Below, in pieces: positions 1 to 9,149 of a DNA stretch of 64,000 nt; the stretch's first letter is position 1, and every line of letters begins with the position of its first letter. A program made the position numbers and the translations under genes. A model generated the notes under the pieces. That model was not told where the DNA came from, searched no databases, and saw only the letters and a program-made list of their open reading frames with translations. Source of the stretch: Rhodocollybia butyracea (Eukaryota > Basidiomycota > Agaricomycetes > Agaricales > Omphalotaceae); NCBI GenBank assembly GCA_015501585.1, contig JADNRY010000041.1, positions 1-64,000 on the forward strand, written 5' to 3'.

Positions 1-1200
1 CTATCCTTTCCTTTAGTCGAGACTGAAGCATTGCTCCCTCTCGCCGGACCTTTTGCTTTCAGAGCCTTCGAGGTCATCGAAGGTCTGGTCGCCGAACTAG
101 TTGCCAATTTAGGTGTTACAGTTGCTGATTTAGCCTTGGGCTCAGTCTTCACTTTGACCTCAGCCTTTGATGGAAGTGGAGGTTTAGACGAAGTCTTCTT
201 GGCGACGGTAGCACTGCGAGTAGAATGACGAGGGAAATCTTGAGGGATTCCGAGGAGTCCTAAAAAGAAATATTAAAAAGTTAAAATGATAACGATATAA
301 ATAAAACGGGGAAAATGTACCTCTGAGTTCACGGAAATAGCCTTGTGTCCTTGGAAGAACCGTCTTCATCTGAGGCTTCTTCCTCCTCCTCCTCATCGGT
401 AGGTTCACCGGTGTCCAGCCGACTAAAGTGGAGGTCACCTTGAGTTAATAACCACGCTGATTCACGACATCCCTGGTCAAAAGGGAGAGGAATGGAAGGT
501 CGGGTGTCTGTCCGCGATGGAGGGCGCTTGCCTAGGAAAAGTTAATAAAAAGAAAAGATAAAGTTAGTGCAAGCCACGTACCAGGATCCGGTCAATAAGC
601 GCCCCATCGAAGTACCAGCTTGGTTCCGTGTCGTTGAGCTGTAAAGCGCTTTGGACAGCGGCGGAAAGGCATTGAGCAGCAGCAAAAATGCCCTCGATAA
701 TTAAAGGAACATTCTTACATCCCACAACATGGGTACGGAGGAATTTCTATCATAACATAGGATAAAATACGTTAATAAAGGACAAAAAGGGGCTTACCAG
801 TCGATTAGCGAGAGCAATAAAACTGGTACAGTGTTCTTTCGCCTTGGGCAAAGACGGAGTCCACTCGGGGTCCTTGGCTGCCTCGAAAAGTTGAGGGTTA
901 AAGTGTTGCTGAACAGCAGTAGCATAGGCCCATATCATCCGTGCAGAATAAGCCGAGGGGACATCCCTTTTGTCGAAACCAAGACCCTCGGGTTGTTGGA
1001 AAAAAAAAGAATTGGCTTGCGTAGCGTCGGCGGCATTGTCGAATCTCGCAACAAGATGGCTGGCCAGTTCATAGAAGGACGGGAGTATGCTTTTAAAGTC
1101 ATCTAGAATGTCCGAGGAATCGTCTTCACATGTTATGGACAAGTACATATCGACAAGCGAGTCGGGAAGAAGGGCACACTGCTCTCGGTCGGCAAGCATG
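1..1200 (-). CDS. hypothetical protein, 3' end outside window
   Basis: Not recognised. The first exon seen runs 1200-798 from an ATG (MLADREQCALLPDSLVDMYL...), followed by a GT-AG intron 797-747, exon 746-582, an intron of about 45 nt and an exon with an acidic run (DEEEEEE). After one more intron a Lys/Ala/Ser/Pro-rich basic tail runs off the window edge (VAKKTSSKPPLPSKAEVK). The frame is also open a short way upstream of this ATG, so the true start may lie further up or may have been lost in the repeat-like DNA beyond 1215. The last intron border is uncertain: keeping the frame needs an acceptor near 214, giving an intron of about 119 nt, longer than its neighbours. The acidic patch plus basic tail would suit a nuclear protein, but no domain is visible. 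Confidence 0.5.
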
Positions 1201-1461
1201 GTGGTGAGAGACAATGATGGGACTTGTTGAAAATTTCCAACATTGTCTTATTAATAGGTCATTGCCCGAAGCTGTAGCCGAAGTGACCGGCATCTGTCTT
1301 AAGACGTAAAACAACATATCACAAAATACAAATGTGATAGAGGCGTTTTCAGAGTTCTCGGAGACTTAACACGTTAAACTTAAAAGAAAATGTTATCAAG
1401 GAAATGATTGGAACCCCCAATCACGAGTCTAGGCGCCCGCGGCATATGCTGTCTTGTAGAT

Positions 1462-2339
1462 CAATTCAATTGTTGACACCTGATTCACATAAGCGCCCGA
1501 CGTCGAGAATGATCCCAGTTAAACTTAGAGGTAGTACATCCAGACTAGTCCGCGGGAAAGGAATTAGAATGCTAAATGCCGAGAACATAAAAGGGATTGC
1601 TAGCAGAGTCGATCCTAGGCTTGGTGGGCTGACCGGGGACGGTCAGATCATTAGTTTGGGGGAGATATTAGGCCTAATATCGGCCTAAGGCGTGTAACCA
1701 TACATTTTGACACTTTGTACGTGTTATACAATGCAATAAGAGAGTTATACGGAGCCCGAGCGTGATAGCTGTTGCCGAGGCAAAGAACTTAACAATAATA
1801 CTCAGCGAGCCATGAAGGTACGCCCACAAGCGTAGCCTAGAGCCAAGCTAGCAAGGATACCTGGGCTGCCCGGAGATGTAACGCTAGATCGTCAATCTAG
1901 TTATACCCAAAGAGTGTAGACTCTCTAAACTACAGGACATCTCAAAGCGGGATAAGTACTAAGCCAACGCGTTACTCGAGGGAAGAAATTATGAGGGAAG
2001 GCATCCCTCGCACTAAGACCCCCAACGAGCTATGTTAAGATGTGGACTTTACAGTCTGTAACAATGGACCAGAACGATCCCGAGGAAACCGTAGAGATCT
2101 ATTCGCGGCACCGGTCGCAACCGTGAGGACGGTAGAAACATGCTTAGCGGTCCTACGGAAAGCTACGCGCCGGGATAGCCTTGGCAAACCGAAACATTTG
2201 ATCTTAGAAATCATACACGGAAGGTCTTATCCGTTAAAAGCCGACTATCGGGAATCACTTGTACATACTCAGCGCAGTTGCTCGAGATTATCATAAGTGG
2301 TGTCGTTGGAAAGCTAGGTAACAGGCCTTCTCGAGAGAA
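1462..2339. repeat. cluster of short inverted repeats (hairpin-rich)
   Basis: Ten short inverted repeats lie within 880 bp: 1462-1472, 1629-1646 (CTGACC/GGTCAG), 1668-1688 (TTAGGCC/GGCCTAA), 1772-1783, 1819-1834 (TACGC/GCGTA), 1884-1900 (CTAGAT/ATCTAG), 1911-1924, 1993-2009 (GAGGGA/TCCCTC), 2120-2133 and 2328-2339. Arms are 5-7 bp and most loops are 2-7 nt. No function can be assigned. A source in structured RNA or organelle DNA is possible but unproven. Confidence 0.45.
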
Positions 2340-2502
2340 TGTTAATCACACTCAGGATGGACAGAACTATCCGAGGAATAGAATGAAACTCACCCAAGGG
2401 AAACCGGCGGCGAGTGATCATGAAGCGTAAAGGTACTCCTGACCCCGGAGAATTGTGGAGTAATCGGAGAAACCTCGCTCGGATCAAAACACTCTAAAAC
2501 TA

Positions 2503-2720
2503 TGTTAATCCTCACAAAATCATATTTTACCTCTGACATATACCCAAGAATGGACTATTTCTTTATCATGTGTACCATATATAGGCTGGAGTTTCCTTTC
2601 CGAGCCAGATTCCTCTGTTCCACTCTCTTTCCGTCTCTCTCCATATCTGTTTCATCTATTTTTCGTATTAAACTCTCTCTACTCAGTATATAAGCCAGAT
2701 ATATTTATTCAATAAGACAA
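2503..2720 (+). promoter_or_regulatory. LTR-like promoter segment
   Basis: It begins with TGTTAATCC at 2503, as many fungal LTRs do with TG. A pyrimidine-rich stretch (2598-2685) follows, then TATATAAG at 2687-2694 and a poly(A)-like ATTCAATAAG. No matching terminal CA end or second LTR was located, so the element borders are unknown. It could be a solo LTR or the 5' LTR of a decayed element. Confidence 0.35.
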
Positions 2721-2754
2721 GTTTCTTGCCCTCAACTTGACTGCTAAGACCAGT

Positions 2755-2958
2755 GCTCCGTAGAACATCCCCTCGGGACTAGTAGCATGACGCCTCCTGA
2801 CTTGGTTATCTTTAGAAAGTAATAAACATCACGAAGTTACTTGCCACCTCCCCTGTACGAGATTGGTTGTGTTCCTTCACCTCAGAGGATCTTTCCCTCG
2901 ATTTGTATGTTAGGAAGTGAGCTCCGTAGAACGTCCTCGGGACTAGTAGCGTGACGCT
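2755..2958 (+). repeat. imperfect tandem repeat, ~166-bp period
   Basis: The motif GCTCCGTAGAAC followed by CTCGGGACTAGTAGC and a TGACGC end occurs at 2755 and again at 2921, with a few substitutions. Weaker echoes (TTCTTCAC/TTCACGAAGTTG phrases) continue to about 3110. This looks like decayed repeat units within LTR-like DNA. Confidence 0.55.
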
Positions 2959-3448
2959 TCTCTACTTAACTACGAGTTGGTTGTTAGTTTCTTCACCTAG
3001 TAAGTAGCTGGTCACATCTCTACGTGTTCCTGCGGAGAAGTGTTAGTTGCTTCACGAAGTTGTTAGCCAGTCTCGATGCTTTACCGCGGAGTGACTGATA
3101 GTTTCTTCAAGGAGTTTGATTTACTGTCATATTACTTGCTTGGCAGAATTTGGCCTGTAATAGAATTTCACAAACTTCCTTTGGCCCACTTGAGAATCTG
3201 ATCAAGTCTTGAGTGTGTGAGTTCCCTTGAACTCCAGATCAACCTTAAATCTAGTTGCTTCCTTAGAGGGGACGGTTTCTAGTAAGGAATTATTCGGCTC
3301 CAGAGTGAGGGTTCCTTAGTCGACTTCCCTGTGAAGTTAGGCAAGCCACTAAGATTGTGGTACGAGTTCCTAGTGATTAAGTTCACTCACAATATTGTAG
3401 CTTGGCCCAGAGTTTGGTCGAGGACTTTACGGTGTCACAGCAGCTAGT

Positions 3449-3519
3449 GCCAGAGTTTGCCTAGGGTTGTTGACAAACCTTGAGATTACTATTCTAGCTA
3501 GAGCCAGAGTTTGCCTAGG
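3449..3519 (+). repeat. GCCAGAGTTTGCCTAGG direct repeat
   Basis: The 17-bp motif GCCAGAGTTTGCCTAGG occurs at 3449-3465 and 3503-3519, with a diverged third copy (CCCAGAGTTTGGTCGAGG) just upstream near 3407. It continues the repeat structure of this gene-free stretch. Confidence 0.6.
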
Positions 3520-3884
3520 AGAATCTTAGTTTCGTTGTATTGGTTTTGGTTTTGATTATTTGGTTTTGGACACATACACATTATTGGTTTTGGTTTGGTT
3601 ATATTGATTCGGACATCCCGACGTTCCCTCGTACATATGTACACCCAGCTGGGCTTCCCTTGACTCAGTTCTAAGAGTTGTCCAAGCTTAGTTACCCACG
3701 TTAGCGCTACAGTCTTGAACCTGGAGCAGTCGCGCGCGTACATCCGATATTACAAGACTTTCCCTTGGGGAATCTCTGACAACCCACCCTCGCTCCCTTA
3801 CATATCGATAGTCTGGTTAGGTGCGGTAGTGTTTTTGTTAGGTTGTTTTATAGCACCTTTCGCATACCTACACGTAAATACCCA

Positions 3885-3965
3885 AATACCGGTACCGGGA
3901 CCGGCCAGTCACAGGTCTGCGGGTATTCCCACGGGTCATACCTGCAGGTACCGGAACATGACCGG
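3885..3965. repeat. GGTACC-rich palindromic patch
   Basis: Several overlapping palindromic pieces (ACCGGTACCGG, CCTGCAGG, GGTACCGG) and alternating CCCG/CGGG words fill about 80 bp beside the 3' end of the kinase gene. It looks like a small interspersed repeat. No coding potential. Confidence 0.35.
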
Positions 3966-4091
3966 GACTCGTGTCCATCTTTATATGGAACTGGACATTT
4001 CCACTACCAAAGCTAGTGGACACTGACTGGGCCATGTAATCATATCATATAGACAGATCTGAACTGGGATACCATGCAACTCCCAATAAAT

Positions 4092-7000
4092 CTAATTAAC
4101 ATTTTCTTTCTTCTCCTTCCCTTTCTCCTTTCTTCTTCCAAACTCCAGCACTAGCCCATCATCATCTTCCTCATCATCATCATACCTTGTGAATGATAAT
4201 GGTGAGACTGGTGAATCAGGAGACACCAAGTCCAACTGTGCCATCTCCCAACCCTGCTTCTGGTTTGGACCTTGCTGAGGTTCTGCACTCTGCAATGCTT
4301 GTGTTCCCAGCCTCGTATTCAGCTCTGGCTGACCTCTTTCTCCTGGATCATCCCAAGATGCGATTCGCCTCACATCTCCCAGCCCAGATACACCTCCTTC
4401 ACTGAACCCCTCGCTAAACTCATCTCCAAATTCACTGTCGAAATCACTATCGGCCTCATATTGATACCTCCCAAAATCAAACCTAGAATCTTCATCCTCG
4501 GAACGCATCCCATCGCCGTTTTCGACCTCGTTCCCGTCGTTACCTTCATCATAGAGATCGTCATCTGAATCAACAAAAAACTTCGACGCCCTTGACTGCG
4601 ACCTCGCCTGGTTCATTGACCTGCCATCCCCAGAAATAAACAGCGACGAATGGTGTGCGTTGGGAGGTCTAGTTCTAGACGCCAAAACAGACGGTGAGGA
4701 AGAGGCCGGGGCCGGGGAAGGGGACACTGACGAAGCGGCCATGGCTTCCCCGCCACTACCGCCAGCAGGCATCCCAGACACTTGCCTCCCCAGCATCGTG
4801 CTCGTCGACGTCCCTGTAGCTCCCGGCATCCACCCAGGCGAGCTCGGATTGCTATTCAAACTAGCCAGGCTCTCACTTCTCCTCCATCCTCCAATGGAAA
4901 GGGTCGAGAATATTCTTCCCATAGGCGAAATTAATGGGTTTGCGTGGTTCGTCGTGGCGGTCAGCGGAGTGTGGGGATGGCCAGAGTGATGAGAGGGGTT
5001 CGTATGCGTCGGCGTGACCGATCCTGTTCTTACACTAGTCTCAGGCGTCGACGACCTCGAATCGTTCCTAGGGCCTGACCTCGAATGTGAACGAGAATGT
5101 GGAACAGAGCTCGCGTGTTGATGCTGGCTCTCATGCTCCCACGCATTGCCCCGTTCAGAGGTCATTGAAGGATCAGCGGCGCATGAAGCCGGCAACGCCC
5201 GACTGTCAACTCTCGGCGTCCTCTCCGCATCATCTCGAGGCCTCTCCGCTCTTCTCTTACTTGGCTTCATCTCCTTTTCCTTCCCTTTTGAAAAACGCTG
5301 ATTACTTGCCTCCGCCACAGCTTTCTCCATATCCCTCTCGTCCCTCTCATTCTCCCTGTCCTCCTTCCTTTTCTTGCTCTCTCGGTCTTCGGCCCTGTTA
5401 TGCGTTTCACCTTCCCTACTCTCTCTAGACCTCCTCTCATCCCTCTCATCTCTCCGCATCGCTACCAGTCTTATATTCGGTTCGCTCGTTACTGGTACCA
5501 ACCCCGAATCTCCTCCTTCTTTGCCACTGTTAGCTAAGCCCTTTCCAAGACCAGAAGCTCTCCTCCCACCACCAGAAGACCTCCCACCGCCAGAACTTCT
5601 GCCGGCGCCCCTCAAACTCCTTGAATTCCTGCTGGGAGGACTAGGATTCGATGTAGAGATTACACCGAAGTTATCTTCGAACAGCGCTGGGTGCCTCGAC
5701 GGAACGGCACCACGGAGGAAGCTCGTTAAACGATGAGAGAGCTGAGAGTCAGAGGAATCAAAGTCCAAAATAAGGCCAATAGCCGAAAAGCCGAAAAACG
5801 AGCATAGAGAAACATACGAAATTTATCAGCACTGCAACCAAAAAGCGGTCGAAATGGCAATCGAAGCTCACCCTACTGAAACTTCCTTTGTTTCCCCCTC
5901 TTCTTGTCGCGCCAATAGCGCCTACGACTGCACCACTACTCTCCCCTCCGTCTCTACCCTCACTCACAAAACTACTCCGCATCTGACTGGTCTGACTATT
6001 TTGGCTTTGTCTATTAGAACTCCTCTTACTTCCCTGTCTTCTCCATCTGAATTTGACCAAACTCATCGCATTCTCCTTCTCTTTCTCTGTCACTTGGATC
6101 TTTTCAATTAAAGGAATCATTGGGGGAACAGGAACAGCGGAGACACCAGATATCGCGGAAGTGACGGACACACCGGACACAGCAGAAACTCCAGCACCCG
6201 TAGAAATAGGTGACACAGGTAATGTAGGCTGTAGAAGAGGGAGCGGTGGAAGAGATAAGGGCCGTGAACCTCTTTGCGACATCTTTGTACGAGGATCGAC
6301 ATTCACGTTGAAAGACGCAGTCGATTCTGAAATGGTACCAGTGTCGTCTACCTCTTCTGTGTCATCGGAGTCAGAAATCTCCTCCTCTGCTTCCGGACTA
6401 GTCATCCTCAGCCAATAGTCCGGATTCGGGAGGTCGTGCAAAAACCATGGGTTCATCTATGATTAAACCATGGGAGGGAGTGAGGTATCCGATGGATGTT
6501 CCGATTCGAGGCCGAATAAGTCGCAGACATGAACAAGACGGCGTAGATCAGCAATTGCAACAGTAAATGAGAGTCATTAGAGAGAGTCGTTAATATATTG
6601 AGGAAGTATAGAAATGAAAGTCAACGCACCTTGACCTCTTGAAGCGTAATCCTCGCCTGCAGATCCTTGGTCAACAAATGATCCAAGAGATGCATCACCA
6701 GCCTCCCTTCCTCTTCCCTTCTGGCATCATCTCCACGGTTGACTGCGGAAATCCTCTTCCGCTTTATATATCCCGTTGGAACACCCTCCCTGCCCATCCT
6801 CTGCTCCTTCCTCCAGTCCTTGTTGCAAATATAGCCATAACCCACCCACTCGGTAAACACCCTTTCTCCCATCGATTTCGATTTCCGAAATGGCTTGATA
6901 TTCGAATCTTCTTCGTCTTCCTCGTCCTCATCATCATCACTATCTTCCCCCTCATCCGGCAGCCGAAACGGGACCTTTCCAAACAACAGGCAATATAGAG

Positions 7001-8142
7001 TGACGCCCAATGCCCAGATATCAATGGATTTGGTCACTGGTGGTCTCGGTGGTCTCGGTGGTCGCTCACCGTCTCCGCTACTTGTATCGATATCGACACT
7101 GGGATACCACTTTGCGGCCTTGGGCCACGCTGTAAACTCCCACACAATCTCCGGAGCAAGGAATGCGGGACTGCCAGCTCTTTTTGCCAAATCGGCGTCA
7201 TTAAGCAGGAGTGGGTCTTCTTCCTGCCATGGTGAGATCAAAGCCTCGGGATCGGCTTTCGCGGCTGCGAGTCTCTGTGCATAACTACATATACGTTGGA
7301 TTTATAACTTTGGTAAAGAAGCAAAACTCCCACCTAAAATGGGCTGTCCCAAAATCCGCAATCTTTACCGTTTCGTGTCCTGTACTCCAGAGCAAATTCG
7401 CGGGTTTAATGTCCCTGTGAATGATGCCTTGATGATGCAGATACTCGAGACCCAGAATAGCATCTCTAATGATTCTCCGCGTCTGCTCCACTGTCAATAC
7501 TGGTCTCGGTCCTCCTCCTGCGTTGGTCGTGTACTGTATTTCCCCTCCACCGAGATATTCCATAATCATAAACACCTTGTTATTCTTTCTATCATCAATC
7601 ACCTCGAAAAGCTTGACGACGTGGGGATGTCTACACTTTTTCATTATCGCAATTTCCTTGCGGATTTCTTGTTCTGCGGTGCGTATGCCGTCTACGACTG
7701 TCGGTGTCGTGCGTTTGGCGCTGCTGACGCTGTTTGCGCTGTTATTACTGTTCCCAGCGCGCAACATCTTGTACTGGCGATCCCTTTTCGCTTTCGGATT
7801 ATCGCGTTTGACAATTTTCATCGCGAGCACTGGGCTCTGGCCATCTGAATAATTGTAATCATAACATCTCCAGACATTTCCGTGCTGTCCACTGCCAACT
7901 TTTGCGTCCATGACATATCGGTTGATCATTTTTTTGCCGTCTGCAAGGAGTGTCGTTTTTGCGAGAGACGTAGTTACAACGGATGGCCGCGAGAAGCCCG
8001 GAGAGACTGCCTTGGAAGATCTAGAAGGGCCTGCTGCAGAGGACGAGTACGACGCTGTATGCATTGGCGACGCTAGGCTAGACGACGTGGAAGACGATGA
8101 GGAAAGGTACGAGGGCGACGAAGGCCCAGCGTTGGACGACAT
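4092..8142 (-). CDS. CaMKK/Ssp1-type Ser/Thr protein kinase
   Basis: Predicted 1232 aa from four exons: 8142-7334, 7284-6630, 6456-5872 and 5741-4092; the introns keep frame and the total length is divisible by 3. Kinase landmarks in order: glycine loop (KVGSGQHGNVWR), AMKIVK lysine, catalytic HRDIKPANLL, DFG in IADFGTAHF, activation end GSPAFLAPEI, SIDIWALGVTLYCLLFGKVPF, and RITLQEVK joined by an intron to PWFL. This pattern matches the calmodulin-dependent kinase kinase group (yeast Sak1/Tos3/Elm1, fission yeast Ssp1), which phosphorylates the activation loop of Snf1/AMPK. An acidic insert (EGEDSDDDEDEEDEED) sits after the KVPF motif. The long, low-complexity, Ser-rich C-terminal half (about 550 residues) is probably regulatory. 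The family call is secure; the exact substrate is inferred. Confidence 0.88.
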
Positions 8143-8172
8143 GGTAGAGGTAGAGGTACGTACGTAATCTTA

Positions 8173-8180
8173 TGACGTCA
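8173..8180. promoter_or_regulatory. CRE/ATF-like site TGACGTCA
   Basis: A perfect 8-bp palindrome TGACGTCA lies in the 69-bp gap between the divergent start codons of the kinase (8142) and Mic19 (8212). It matches the consensus for bZIP factors of the ATF/CREB type. Binding is inferred only from sequence. Confidence 0.5.
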
Positions 8181-8211
8181 ACCAGCGGTAATTTTTTAGC
8201 GCCTGTTCTTC

Positions 8212-8907
8212 ATGGGTGCATCCCAGTCAAGCTCAAGCAACTCCAACGGAGAAGTTGTATTCAAGACAGAAACCCCCGTTCAAGTAAATTCTACTGTTAC
8301 TTTTCTATTATTCCTACTAATTTCTTTTCAGTTCTCACCCACTCTCGTCTCACAGCTCGCTGACCGTCAAAATGCATCTCCTGTACCAACGTCTGAACGC
8401 CAGTCAACCCTTGACGACCAAATTCGTGCAAAAATAAAGGATGAAGTCGGAAAACTTCGCAGAGAGGAAGAGGCTGTCCAAAAGCAAATTCATACCGCTT
8501 TGGAGAAAGAGAATTTGGATAGGGAGAGGGATGGTGCAGGCGAACTTGCTGATGGTACTGACAGTGGTATCGGTGCAGTCAAAAGCTCCGCAGCCCTGAT
8601 GGGAGACCTTGAGGAAATTAGAGGCAAGATTGAGAGGTTTCAGGTTAGGAAAAGTTTGCAGGATTGGCCTCAGGTCAGGGAGAGTAGGGAGAAGCTTGTC
8701 GAGTGTTATAGGTATGCCTGGCACATTCTGTTATATCTCGCGCTGATGTATCCGCTCAGATCTCACAAAGCGAGTTCGCTAGAATGCTGGAAAGAGGTCG
8801 AAGGCTTCAAAGACAGTGTTAGGACACTGGAAAAGGCAAGATTTGCTTCGCACCCTTTCTAACTTTTCTTAACTTCGTCTCAGGAGTACTTCAAAACCTT
8901 ACAATAG
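8212..8907 (+). CDS. MIC19: MICOS complex subunit Mic19 (DUF1690 family)
   Basis: Four exons (8212-8283, 8332-8711, 8760-8835, 8884-8907) give 183 aa. It begins MGASQSSSSNSN, an N-myristoylation-type start, then GEVVF and a long charged coiled coil (DDQIRAKIKDEVGKLRREEE). The C-terminal block ECWKEVEGFKDSVRTLEK is typical of fungal Mic19/AIM13. The protein acts at the inner mitochondrial membrane at cristae junctions. The last intron (8836-8883) would use a GC donor (AAG|GCAAGA); read through without splicing, the protein would end KARFASHPF instead of EYFKTLQ. It is divergent from the kinase, 69 bp between ATGs. Confidence 0.82.
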
Positions 8908-9149
8908 AACCTTGGTGGAAAGAATAGATGGCGATTACATATATGCATTTGTTAATTGCATAATTCACCTGTACTCGTTTTAGCGACTACGCAGTAAACA
9001 TTCCCATCGCGCCACATTTTCCTTTTTGCAGCGAGTGATTGCAAACGCTTGGACAGAATCATAAAAATTAAGATATGTAACTGATAGAGAATAAAATAGC
9101 GTATAAAAGTAACGACACAAAGTACCAAGAATGCAAATGTACACCGGTA

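Larger units (their letters stand above)
1215..4091. other. gene-free, transposon-derived region
   Basis: About 2.9 kb with no ORF that looks real. The longest ORFs (1404-1688 and 2042-2296, plus strand) have no recognisable motif and no plausible intron partners. The stretch holds a cluster of short inverted repeats (1462-2339), an LTR-like promoter with TATATAAG (2687-2694), two families of decayed tandem repeats, a TTGGTTTTGG-rich tract (3539-3600) and a GGTACC-rich palindromic patch (3885-3965). The most likely reading is one or more decayed retroelements, perhaps a solo LTR. No pol, integrase or transposase motif was seen on either strand. Confidence 0.5.

Noticed and set aside
1404..1688. 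94-codon plus-strand ORF in the repeat region
   Set aside because: No motif, codon pattern or splice partner, and it overlaps the hairpin cluster; treated as chance.
2042..2296. 84-codon ORF possibly of retroelement origin
   Set aside because: No gag or pol signature; short and isolated.
1462..2339. Hammerhead ribozyme or group I intron
   Set aside because: Searched by eye for core motifs on both strands and found none convincing.
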